In this document: one piece after another, positions 1 to 11,383 of the stretch
How positions within the stretch are numbered: position 1 is the stretch's first letter
How the letters are laid out: every line of letters starts with the position of its first letter
Source of the DNA: Warburgia ugandensis
Lineage: Eukaryota; Streptophyta; Magnoliopsida; Canellales; Canellaceae
Assembly: GCA_035236585.1 (NCBI GenBank)
Contig: CP141132.1
Location: 52,951,880 to 53,015,879 of the forward strand
Reading direction: 5' to 3'
DNA: 64,000 nucleotides
Notes under the pieces: generated by a model
Database searches by the model: none
The model's input: only the letters and a program-made list of their open reading frames with translations
What the model was told of the DNA's origin: nothing
Position numbers and translations under genes: made by a program

Positions 1-168
1 ATGGGCTTCTTGTATCAGTTCCTTTCTCAAACATGTATTTAAAGGAACCACCAATCTCTTTTGAAAACGTATACCCCCATCTGTACCCTTAACAAATCCT
101 TTCTTTTTACACAATTCATGAGTTGTTGTATCTTCTTCTTGGGCTTTAAGGATTCTTTCTACAAAAGC

Positions 169-1416
169 TCATTTAATTGTGATGTTTGTGAGTAGAGCTC
201 TTGGTTGTCTACTTAATGCATCAGCTACTACATTTGCTTTTCCAGCATGGTATTGGATGGAAAAATTGTAGTCTTTGACATACTCTATCCATCTTCTTTG
301 TCTCATATTCAAATCAGCCTGAGTGAAGATGTATTTAAGACTTTTATGATCTGTGAATACATTGAATTTTTCTCCATACAAATAATGTCTCCAAATTTTC
401 AATGCAAAAACTACAACTGCTAATTCTAGGTCATGTACTGGGCAATTTATTTTATGTTTCTTTAATTGTCTAGATGCATAAGCAATAACCTTCCCATTTT
501 GCATCAACACACACCCTAACCCCTTGCATGAAGCTTCACAGTATATTTCATATCCTCCACTTCCAGATGGCAAAGTCAATACTGGTGCTATAGTTAACCT
601 CTTCTTTAACTCTTGAAAACTATTTTCACATTCTTCTGTCGAAGTGAATTGTACCCCCTTTCTTGTCAAGGAAGTCAAAGGAAGAGCTATACGAGAAAAA
701 ACTTGAATCAATCTACGGTAGTATCCTGCTAGTCCAAGAAAACTACGTATTTTTGTTGCTGTTTTAGGTTTCTCCCAATTCATTATTGCTTCAATCTTGG
801 TGGGGTCCACTTCTACTCCATTCTTAGAAATTACATGACCCAAGAAATTGACCTTCTCTAACCAGAATTCACACTTACTAAATTTACCAACTAGTTTATG
901 TGTTCTAAGGGTATTTAGTACAATTCAAAAGTGTTCTTAATGTTCTTTGATACTGGTAGAGTAAATCAGTATATCGTCAATAAATACAATCACAAATTTA
1001 TCCAAAAAATCCTTGAAGATTCTATTCATCAAATCCATAAATACTATTGGTGCATTGGTCAGCCCAAAAGACATGACTAGAAACTCGTAATGCCCATATC
1101 AAGTTCTGAATGCTGACTTGGGTATGTCTTCATCCTTAATATGCAATTGATGATATCTTGATCTAAGGTCAATTTTGGAAAAGACCTTAGCAGATTGGAG
1201 TTGATCAAAGAGATCATCAATGCGAGGTAAGGGATACCTATTTTTCACTATGACACTGTTCAACATTCTATAATCAATGCATAATCTCATAGACCCATCC
1301 TTCTTCTTCATAAATATTACTGGTGCTCCCCATGGTGAACTACTTGGTCTAACAAACCCTTTGTCTAACAATTCTTGCAATTGACCTTTCAACTCTTTCA
1401 ACTCTGCTAGGGCCAT
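169..1416 (-). pseudogene. Tekay-1 pol remnant: reverse transcriptase and RNase H
   Basis: The right part (about 1416 down to 850) reads as gypsy reverse transcriptase: a finger region with [20 protein letters not shown] followed by IDYRMLN and [13 protein letters not shown]. The left part (843 down to 169) reads as the thumb/connection ([13 protein letters not shown]) and RNase H ([20 protein letters not shown]). Reverse transcriptase copies the genomic RNA and RNase H removes the template. It lies downstream of the protease and gag remnants in the usual Ty3/gypsy order. Not intact; a fossil. Confidence 0.88.
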
Positions 1417-1471
1417 CCTATAAGGTGCTTTAGAAATTGGAGTTGTACCAGGAATTACTTCAATGGTAAAC

Positions 1472-2130
1472 TCAATTTCTCTGTGTGGGGGGTAATCCTA
1501 GTAGCTCTTTAAGAAAAAAATCTTGGAATTCCTTGACTACTTCAATTTCTGTTATCCTGGGTTGTTCAACATCTAAGGAAACCACTGTTGCTAGAAATGC
1601 CTGACACCCCTTGGACATATGTTTAACTGCCTTCATAGCTGAGATAATGGATTTGTCTAAGTCATTGTGTTTCCCATACAGTACTAATACTTCCTCACCC
1701 AGTATCCTAAATGTGATTTTCTTCTTGTGACAGTCCATAACTACCCAGTATTTTGCTAACCAGTCCATACCCAGTATGATGTCAAAATCCACCATGTTCA
1801 ATAAAATGAGGTCTATGTCCATTCTTTTGCCCAATACTTCTATAGGTACACATGTAAGTATTCTTGCAATTTAACTGTTTTCCCTACTGGAGTTGTTACA
1901 TCTAGATCAAATCCCAAGTTTTTCACTAACAGTTGTATACTAGATGCAAATTCGCAAGATATAAAGGAATGCGTAGATCCAGAATCAAATAGTACTTTGG
2001 CATAGTTGTCTACTACAAGTAGTGTACCTTGAATCACCGCATTGGATGGTCCAGCTTGGCTGTTAGTGATGGCAAAGACCCTTCCTTGGTGTCGAGGGGC
2101 AATTTCTAGTTTTGCCTCCTTGATTGCCAA
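1472..2130 (-). pseudogene. Tekay-1 retropepsin-type protease remnant
   Basis: Two hallmarks of plant gypsy aspartic protease are visible on the minus strand: VLFDSGSTHSFIS (the catalytic D-S-G loop) near 1950-2010 and FDIILGMDWLAKY near 1750-1800. The enzyme would cut the Gag-Pol polyprotein. It sits between the gag zinc-knuckle region and the reverse transcriptase, as expected for this family. Fossil, not intact. Confidence 0.85.
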
Positions 2131-2149
2131 TGGTTTGGTACAGTAGGTG

Positions 2150-3258
2150 GCGATATGTCCATACTCCCCACAATTATGGCACTTGATTGGAAATTGTTGT
2201 GGTTGTTGTTATATAGGTCTAGGGTAGATGTTGCCTTGGTGAAATTTTCTGCATCTTGGACATGGTTGTCTATTTTGCCTTGGTGCATTGTTCCTCTAAT
2301 TTCTTTGGGGCTTAAAATTGTTCCAAGGTCTTTTATTCTTCTGGAAGGGATTTGGGTTATTGTTTCCTCATCCACTAAACTTGGTAGTTTGACTCTTTTT
2401 GTATTCTTCTTTAAACTTGGAAGTCATTTCCACACATTCTGCCAAGGTAGTGGGTTTGGTACCCAGTACCTTTATTTTCAGCCCTGGGTGCAGCCCTTCA
2501 ATAAATTGATTCACAGTGTGTGTTTTAGTGTTACACATATGAGTCGCAAATCTCCTTAATTGTGTGAACTTGTTATCATACTCCACCACCGACATATTCC
2601 CTTCCCTTAGGTCCAAAAATTCTATCAACTTCCTTTCTTGTACATGAGAAGGGAAATATTTGTGGTTAAATACTTCCTTAAATTCCTCCCATGTAGTATC
2701 TTCAGAATTTGAGAAGGTGTTTTTAGCTAATCTCCACCAAAATGCAACTTCTTGTTTGAATAAGTAGGTGGCAAATTTCACCTTCAACTCTGGACGAGTA
2801 CATAGTGCACTGAAAGTCCTTTCTACTTCATATATTCATTCCTCAACCTTCTCAGCTTCACCCTTGCCATTATACACTGTAATCATCTTTTGAAATCTCT
2901 CCATTATTTTATCAACTTTTTCTGTTGCTAATGGGGATTTTTTAACTTCTTCACTTGGTACAAGGGAAGATTGCCCTTGTACTAGTGTGGGAGTAGCTGG
3001 TGTTGGTGTTGGTGTATCATGTCTCACTTCAGGCTAAGCCTAAGCCTACATACTTGGTATTTCTACGGGAGGCGACGAACCTTGGGTCTGTTGTAGGTGA
3101 GGAAGGAGGTTCCTCAACACCCTTGTCACCATCTCTTCCACATTGTTCATGGATACTCTCTCCATATTATCTTCTAGAGTATTTTGAGCTGCCTGCCTTG
3201 TGACTCTCTTTGGTAGCATCTGCTCATAAACCAAAATTTCTATCAATCCTGTATACAA
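2150..3258 (-). pseudogene. Tekay-1 gag remnant with zinc-knuckle region
   Basis: Minus-strand reading gives a plant chromovirus Gag. A core section at 2368-2787 contains ATYLFKQEVAFWW, EFKEVFNHKYFP and KLIEFLDLREGNMSVVEY. A CCHC-like stretch (CHNCGEYGHIATYC) lies near 2140-2180. The N-terminal part reaches to 3258. Gag forms the virus-like particle that packages the element RNA. Fossil, not intact. Confidence 0.83.
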
Positions 3259-3727
3259 CTACTTCTATCTTAATCTAGACTTGGATTATAATCTCCCTTT
3301 TGGACATATTTGTACTGTACTGTGATAAGAAGCATAATAATTGACAATATAATGCTAATACTTCATAATCTCATTATCCCTAAACATATTCATGTCTCTA
3401 TTCTTTACTTTGTAATATATGTACATCCATATACATACATGCTATACATGGGTAAATTAGTTAAATTTATGAAAGTAGTCAAATATCATTCCCAACTAAG
3501 CTGATCAATTCTTTCCATTATGAGAATTTAGTATTTCAGCTAATCTTACACTAGGAATTTCCCTTCTTAGGAAATATTGGTAATATGCAATTACCTAGCA
3601 TTTCATTATGCTAAAACATAAGGCATTTCACTATGCCTACTCTCATATGCATTATAGTGCAAAATAATCAAAGGGCTACCATGCTGCAGTTTGATCTGTA
3701 CTAGCTCGCTCAGATAACTACCCTATT

Positions 3728-3741
3728 CACCACTGATACCA
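3728..3741 (-). other. Tekay-1 primer-binding site (initiator tRNA-Met type)
   Basis: Minus strand reads TGGTATCAGTGGTG, matching the start of the plant initiator tRNA-Met primer site (TGGTATCAGAGC). It lies three bases from the inferred LTR edge at 3745 and about 0.5 kb upstream of gag. Confidence 0.75.
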
Positions 3742-3744
3742 CAG

Positions 3745-5156
3745 TGGAAAATATTATGTCACTACCCATATGGGGAGACAAGACTTTCACAGTGGGGGCC
3801 TTCTCATAATTGCCCCACCCGACTTTTAACCTCTCATAGGGCAAGGTATCATCAAATCATCAAATTTCAAGAAGCAGGTGGCCAAACCCTCATAACTTCT
3901 CTAGCATAGAATCCCCCTATGCTTATGCCTATTAAAACAAAATCACAAGCCTCCAAGCTTGCATGTAAAATAGATTTCATACATATCAGACAATGTACCT
4001 GTTTACTTAGGGCTGAAATATCTTCTAGTTCCTTATTCACTTAGAGTCTAATCCTTAACCATTTTATATGTGTTTGGCTGGATCATAAGGGTTTTAGGGG
4101 ATTTAATACAAGTATTAACATTACTCTTATCAACATAAGGTCATGGGTTCAATCATGTATATCCCATGTAAATGCATTCATCAAATCCTCCAACCTTCAA
4201 GTAGTGATCCCTTTTTCCCAGATCTTCTATAATCCTGACTAATGTATGTAATCTGTACATCCATACATACTGTCCATATATATTATGAACAATCCTATTG
4301 ATCATTAGATCTAATGTTTAGAAAGATCTTTAAATCATTCATATCTAAGTATTTTCTATCTCTAAGTTTTTGTGTGTCCATCTCCTTGATCTTGCTTGTT
4401 GATAAAGATCAAGGTCCTAGATCTTTTATCATCTAATTCTTCTTTGATCTAAGTTTAGTTATTGGATCATCCCTAACGAGGATGATCTTTGTTTTCTTCC
4501 TTGAATCGTCTTTTATCTAGGGTTTGGATTATCTAATCTAATGAACTAGATTTGATCTATAACATGTATACTAACTACAATACAATATTCTTATTCTTAT
4601 TGTTCTTGATCATTCAAGATCTAATGGATCTTGTTTGATCATCCTTATCTTACTTATAGTTTTTATTAGGGTTAGATAATTTACTAACCTTTTATGCTCT
4701 TACTATTATCATTCAACCAAATAATGTTTTGCTGGTTGAAGGTAACTTATTTCAGCCTAAGTCTAAACTGGTCCTCTTATTCCTAATTGGCTAAGGCTTA
4801 CTAGCTGAATGGGTGAACATAAAGTGGTTACTTCAATCCTCATGTAAGGAGGCATTTAGACCTCATAAACGTCAATAGATGGTAGGGGAAGAGAGAGGCT
4901 CTATTAGACAACCCCCTTAACCACTATGTTTAATCTTCACTAGAGTGACCTTAGCTCAACCTTTCATAAGGTTCCTATAAGCATGTTGACCCTAAGTACT
5001 CTTTCTAATTGATTTTAATTAAGTCCATGAACATTTACAATGTCATTCATGGGGTTTATTATTCTCCTAGTTTGGACCAAGGATTTGATAATCCTTATAT
5101 TGTCCTACTAACTATAGCCCTTACTAATTAAGTCCAAAATAATCCACTCATATTTG
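3745..5156 (-). repeat. Tekay-1 5' LTR, inner (R-U5) part
   Basis: Runs from the primer-binding site edge (tggaaaatatt at 3745) to the Tekay-2 insertion. With 14138-16686 it would make a very long LTR of about 3.96 kb. The stretch about 4740-5156 resembles the untranslated leader of the Athila-like elements near 24850 and 45860, which is unexpected in a Tekay LTR. No gene seen. Confidence 0.65.
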
Positions 5157-7901
5157 TGTGACGACCCGAGTTTTCTCATGCATTTTTAAATGCAATATCT
5201 AATTCCTAAGGTGAGATACATCCCTATTTGAAAACCATTTTATAAAAACCATGCAATGCAGTAGAAAATCTTTAGTTTTAAACTTATTTTTGAAAACCCC
5301 GAGTGTCATTTGCTTTCACAACAGCCAACATAGTTTTTGAAAAGCTTTAGAAATCATAAATGTTTTTCCCCAGGTCTATCCAGTCACAGCACACAGTCCA
5401 ACTATAAATAAATACAAATACATGTCCAAAAGGTAGAAAGTTTACTTACATGTATAATTGTCTTCTGTTTGATTCACTTGCTTGTAGCACTAACATAGGA
5501 GTCTTCTACTCATGAATGGAACTATCTTGAAAAATGTTAAGGATAGGGTGAGTATATACTATACTCAGTAGGAGTCTATTACTACTAGTTTTGCAATGCA
5601 TGCTATGTTCAAAATCATATAGTCTTAAAAACATGTGCATGTTCGAACAATCACGTTCAATACCGATATTAAAAACCACTGTCAAATTGAATTACTGACG
5701 ACTTAAAGAATAGCATAATCCAAGTCAAAAGTATCATATATTATAAACATAATGATATACATAAGATGCTCAACTGAATCCAACTCATGGATATCTGGTA
5801 TGATTGACCAACCTCATGTTATGCCATATGCAATGCAAATAAGTCCTCAAACCATAGGGTCCAACTATGCCCACGACCTCGCCGCCGTGTGGTCCTTGGG
5901 TACCTGAGGAGACAAGGTCATATGCCTCCATGGGACATATGACACTTCAACCCAGTGTCGTGATACCACTGGTAGCCCCCTGTACCACATGCAGTCGAAG
6001 CAGGGACGTTGCCCTTTTTGAGCGTGGTACCCATCCACCTAATAGTGGTAGAGGCTGGAGGCCAACCCAAACCTCTCGACATAGCGTCCACCAGCTTATC
6101 AGCCCAAATCATATCAAATCAAACAAGCAAAAACCTCTTTTTCAAAACCTGTCCTCTTTAGGTCCCTCACAACTGCCTACCTAGCGTCTTTTGGGCACTC
6201 TAGTGTTTTTCGGTAACCCTCAAGGACATGCAATCTTTCAAAAACTCAATGCTCACAAATCATGCAATATATGCATTTGTTTACAAAACATATTTATGTA
6301 TAATGTATATGCAATTATTTGCAAAACATATCTATGCATAATGTATATGAAATTATTTGCAAAACATATCTATGCATAAAGCATTTATCATATGTATGCT
6401 GAATTAAGTTATGCTAAACAAGTTATATAACTTATACTTAAAACATGCATAAAACAATCATGGCTCCTTTAAAAAGTCTAGTAGCGATAGAGCACCTACC
6501 TCAAAGTCTCTTGGTGTCACGTCCTTTATCACTTCAACCCATCCCTGGGTCTCATTTATAAACTCCTGGGTATGAATGGATACAAGGAGTCCTTATTAAT
6601 TTCAATCCATTTAGTCATTAGATTGTTAGCTCTGCCTATTGGGTCCAAGGTCCTTGCCTAATTCATTTGTCAGGCTAGATCCTATAATATGGATCTACTA
6701 TTCAATAGTTAAATTCTATAAATGGTCCTATGATCCTAATTTTTAAAGTCTCATTAGGTCCGCGTGTCCCAGTTCGGAGGACACCCATGCATCCTAGTTG
6801 AACCGCGATCACCTCACGTGCGTGTGCGCCTAAAGGCTGTGCCAGGGACCGCATTTTGCACGCGCACGTGCATGCTCAAGTGACGCGCATCATTGCACGG
6901 ATGCACCTTTGGTGTAGCATGGCGCGTCTCAGCTCCCAGGGCAGCTCGTGCATCCTGGTCGAGCCAGGACCCGTACCCCATGTTGCGCGCGCACCCGAAG
7001 ACCGAACCTGGGACAGTGTACACACTGTTGTACACTTGGAACCCATCCCAAGGACCCAGTCCTAGGCACAGGTGGTGCATGGCGTCCTTGGGATGCCTGG
7101 TTCGTGCAAGGCTGGCCCAAGCCAGCTTGGAGTGTTTTTCGGCAAGGAACTTGGCTAGAAAATGGCAGGAAATGCTAGATCCAATATGGATCTAGCCTGA
7201 GAGGAGGAAAGAAAACGAAAAAAGGAAAGAACAACGTCTTACCTGGTAGCCTGGGGAGTGCCCATCGTCGGTGGTAGAGCCTATTCCGGTTTTGAAACCC
7301 TTTGTTGCTGAAAAAATTCGACGAAGGTGGAAACCCTGTTGCCAGTACTGGAAAGAAGAGAGGGTTATGGGGAAAATGGCAATGGCCGGCCTAACTTGGG
7401 CCTGGCCGTTGCCGGAAAACGCAGAGGATGGGTTTGAGATGGTTTTCCGATTTTTCCAGAAACCCAGTCTCAAAACAACCGGAAGATCACGTTTTTGGAG
7501 AGGGGGAGATGGGGCTTTTTATAGCCCTGCTATGGCGGTGCCACCCTTGGTGGTGGTAGAATCCTCTAGAAACAGGGTTTCTGGAAGGGTCTAGAGGTTG
7601 AAGACGACATGGGGTGCCGTTATCAAAACGGCCCCCTGCGTTTTTCATCTTTTTCATTTTTCTGTTTAAATTACATATATGCCCCTGATCTTTAAACGTC
7701 CGTAACTTCTTCATACGAACTCCGTTGTCAGTGTTCTTTGAGGCGTTGGATTTCATTTTTCAAGTAGAATCTAATGGTACCAAGTTTCCTCACAAATTCC
7801 CTCATTTACTATTTTAAATAAAATCAAACATTCAACACAGTTCATTTCCCATAGAATGCCCAATTTTTGTTAAAAATAGCGTAAATTGCTCGGGCATTAC
7901 A
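5157..7901 (-). repeat. Tekay-2 3' LTR
   Basis: Plus strand begins tgtgacgacccgag and ends gctcgggcattaca. On the minus strand it has a short U3 (about 380 bases to the TATA box), then more than 2 kb of R-U5 that includes a GC-rich block at about 6760-7150. Matches 11384-14137 end to end, and 27110-29829 in reverse orientation. Confidence 0.92.
7515..7524 (-). promoter_or_regulatory. TATA box of Tekay-2 3' LTR
   Basis: Minus strand reads CTATAAAAAG, about 380 bases from the LTR start. The same box at the same place occurs in the two sister LTRs (13739-13748 and 27499-27508). Confidence 0.6.
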
Positions 7902-10900
7902 TTATTACCCCCTTAAAAGAATTTCGTCCTCGAAATTCCATAAATTATCATCTTCAAGGTATTTTGTCTCATAGATAACTTTTTGGTGAATGCATTCTCC
8001 CCTTAGGAATCAAATCTAGGCTCATCCTCAATTTATCATTTTTATTGTTCCTTCTACAAGGCCTTACTTGTAAGGGCCGCTTTCGCTGCGTACTCTGATG
8101 CACACTCTTATACGTGCCAGTTTAACAATAGCTTTTCTAGATATAATTCATCTATCTCGAAATCCTTAGATGCCTATACTTTTCTCATCATGTATAGGAT
8201 AGTCTCCTTGTAGGATCATGCTTCTTTATTCATGTATAAATTACTCCATACTTCTTTGAGATCATATGATCTTATTTCTCCTATTTTGAATATCATAGGA
8301 TAATCCCTTTCATCTAGTGATCTTTTTCATCATCCACAAGTCCAAAAAAGTTACCTTCCTTCTATTGTGTCTAACTTTGCTTCTTACTGTTTATATTTGT
8401 CCCCAAGATACTTCAATAACTGACATGGTATTATGTGCTCTACAGCTAAACCCTTGATTAACTGTCTATCGTTTTTCATATGTGACTTGATTTCCTTGAC
8501 CAAGGTTACATTCAAAATAAGATCATGAAAGCCAATTAGTAGCATCTTCCATTGAGGACCTTATCATATACTGAAAGTAAAATGTCCTAACTCTATATCC
8601 ATTTTCATAATTATTAAATTCTTTAAACGCTTTTTCCCATGAAGATTTTATCCAAACTCATGTCAAATGTTAATGGTCGATTTATCATCATGGGTCAAAT
8701 GTTCTCATCCAGAGGCCTATCTCACTATTCACATCAATTTGTCATTAGGATCTCCAATAATGTTCCCATTTATGCAAAAAGTCTCTTATTCATAACTAAG
8801 TACCCTTACTAGGTCATGTTTGAATCCTTTGTCATTATCCTCTTTGTCCTTTCTTTGCTTGATAGTTTTCTTCGTAATCTTTCAGTCCAAAAGTTCTATA
8901 CTCAATCTAGTAGGGTTAGTCCTTAGGAAATTCCTTCAATTGATTTTTCATACTTGGTATATGCACATAACAACTATCTTTTTGTCTAAAGGCAACGTAA
9001 CATCAAATCTCGCCTTATAATGTGCTGGCCACCTCAACTTTCTCCTTCCATCCCCTATGTCAATATATTGTTTGATCTTTTATCAAGGCTCTATCATCAA
9101 CCATGCAATCTGTATTGTTAGGAGGTATCCTCATAAGTAGTGGTTTTCTCAATTTCTCAAATTTTATCTTTCAAGTGCCTCCTCATACTTAGCTTACAAT
9201 AGCAGTTCTCGTTCAATAGCTACTACATCAAGTTATGCTGAAGCTGTTAAATCATCAAATTTGATAAATACTCAGGTAAGCATGGAACATTTTCGTAGAC
9301 ATATAGAAAGACTTTATTTGATTACCTATTGATCTCTTTCCAAATATATCTTTGTCATAAGCTCAAGGGTCTCTAAAGTGATCAATACTTATTTGCCTTC
9401 TTTTTTAATCCAGGTCAGCAATATTTTTTAGACTCAAAGTAATTTCTTCACCTTGTCATGGTAGCCATTAAGGTTTGGAAAATCTTTCACATTGGTTTAG
9501 ATTACTTCTTATTTTTGCTTCTGTCTTAGTTGTTACTATATTTATTGTTCTTGTAGCTCCTCCATGATGTGGCCTAATCAACTGACCTCATACCCTCAAA
9601 TGACTTAGTCTAACAAGTAACTTCTTTTGGGTAAAACTCATGTCCAAATACTTATAATATCCCTCTGAGTATATAACTTCAACTACTAACTCATAGATAC
9701 TAACATACTTGATTAAATATGGTGGGATACCTTTATTTAGTCAATAGTACTCTAAAGGTAATGACTAAATAATGGTCTTAAGATTTTCTGGTCTTCCAAT
9801 CTATGATAGTAAGATCTCAATTTGATCCTTGATGGTACTCTACTTGCTAAATGGACAAGTCACTGTCCCAGCTTAATTCCTCTTTCAATATACTTTATTG
9901 GCAAGGTGGGATATCACCAAATTTTCCTTTTTATGGATTATATCCATTGGTGTTCCCCATAAGCTAATGAATCCTATAAGAATCTAATTGTAATAATTGA
10001 TATCAAGCCATTTGTAGAATTTGATTTCTAGTTGGTCACCATTCCTCTTCGAAAATTTCTCGTCACATAATCTCCTGAAATTTGATACTCTACTCAAAGT
10101 CTTAAACCCCATATGCTTTCTCTCTTTTATACTCTTTTACAATAAGATCACCAACTCATCTATCATCATTCCTTCAAAGTTGATTGGTTTATCTTCCCAC
10201 TCGATTCAAGATGAATGATTTGTATGTATCTTCATATAGTCATGATCTCCTTCTTTTGAATATTCAATATTCATCGAATACTTATTGTTGCATCTCTATC
10301 TCTTTCTCTCTTGTCTTCAAAATCCTCATTTTTGTCTACTTAGATCAATGTCTTCATGTGCTTTGTTGCATATAATCGATACTACATCTACTCCTTTACT
10401 TAACAGATATGATAAACTGAATGCTTCTTAGAAATGCTAGACTATATTAATATCATTGAAATCCTTAATTGCCTATAGCCTCAATAAAATTCATACAATG
10501 TCTTAATAACGGCATTGAAGTCTTGGTCATGCTATACTTCTCTTACAAGTTTATGTTAGGATCAATATATTATTATCCTTAGTATTATCATCAAAAAAAT
10601 TTGTTAACTCGGTCAAATTCATTTCCCTATCATATTCGTGTTACGTTTCTCTTAATCACATAATATGTCACTTGTATACATCTTCTGATTTGCTCCATAA
10701 TACTCTGGTAGTTATTATTCGATAGCACTTCACTCTTTATAAGACTCCAATTAAGGCATCCAAAATTGAGCTAAGTCCTTCAAGATCCATACCTTCGTGA
10801 CCTAGTTCGAGTCACAGTCATTTCCTAATATCATCTTGCATTCTCATCCCTCTTAGATTATCATCAAAATTCTTCTCAAAGTCTGTCTTTTACATCCCCT

Positions 10901-11383
10901 ATCATACTCATATTATACCCCTTGTGATAGTGTGCTCATATTCTGATATTCTTTATGATGGTAAGATAGCCATCTAGGTTCTTCAATTTTCTCACCTTTG
11001 GTGAGATTACTCTATTACAAGTTAGAACTATCTACTAACAAGTTCACTAACATCTTCATTCATCATTCTCATCATAATATGATCCATATATGAGTTTTCA
11101 CATTTGCACCACACAACAATCCTTAATCCTTAAGTCGTCTTAGACTAGATTTTGGACAAGGGTTTGCACTATCCTCTACCTAATTATTTGTTAAACCAAG
11201 CTGGGTTTCACCTACTTATTCATGGTGAAATGCCTCGAGCATTAACATTGTAATCCTCAAATAGAAGTAGTCATCTCTACTACTCCTATTTATACTATTT
11301 CTTCTTAATTTTCTCTATTGTCTAAGACCCTTGGACATGCTAGACTAGCTGTGAAAGGATAAAACCTGGGCTCTGATACCAAC
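7902..11383 (-). other. Tekay-2 interior, no recognisable coding domain
   Basis: Apart from the polypurine tract and pol-tail-like stretch beside 7902 and the primer site near 11381, this 3.5 kb is T/C-rich on the plus strand. I find no Gag, protease, RT, RNase H or integrase motif on either strand; the reading frames are short and featureless. A few loosely similar CT-rich phrases recur (for example near 10590 and 10860). Confidence 0.7.
11368..11381 (-). other. Tekay-2 primer-binding site (initiator tRNA-Met)
   Basis: Minus strand TGGTATCAGAGCCC, the classic plant initiator tRNA-Met primer site, two bases from the LTR edge at 11384. Confidence 0.9.

Noticed and set aside
3733-3741. Possible tRNA gene near ctgatacca
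   Set aside because: Only a primer-site match; no cloverleaf around it.
5867-6184. Small frame with SLGPSQLPT, repeated near 12187-12441 and 28787-29050
   Set aside because: Recurs because it is part of the Tekay LTR; no domain and no expression signals of its own.
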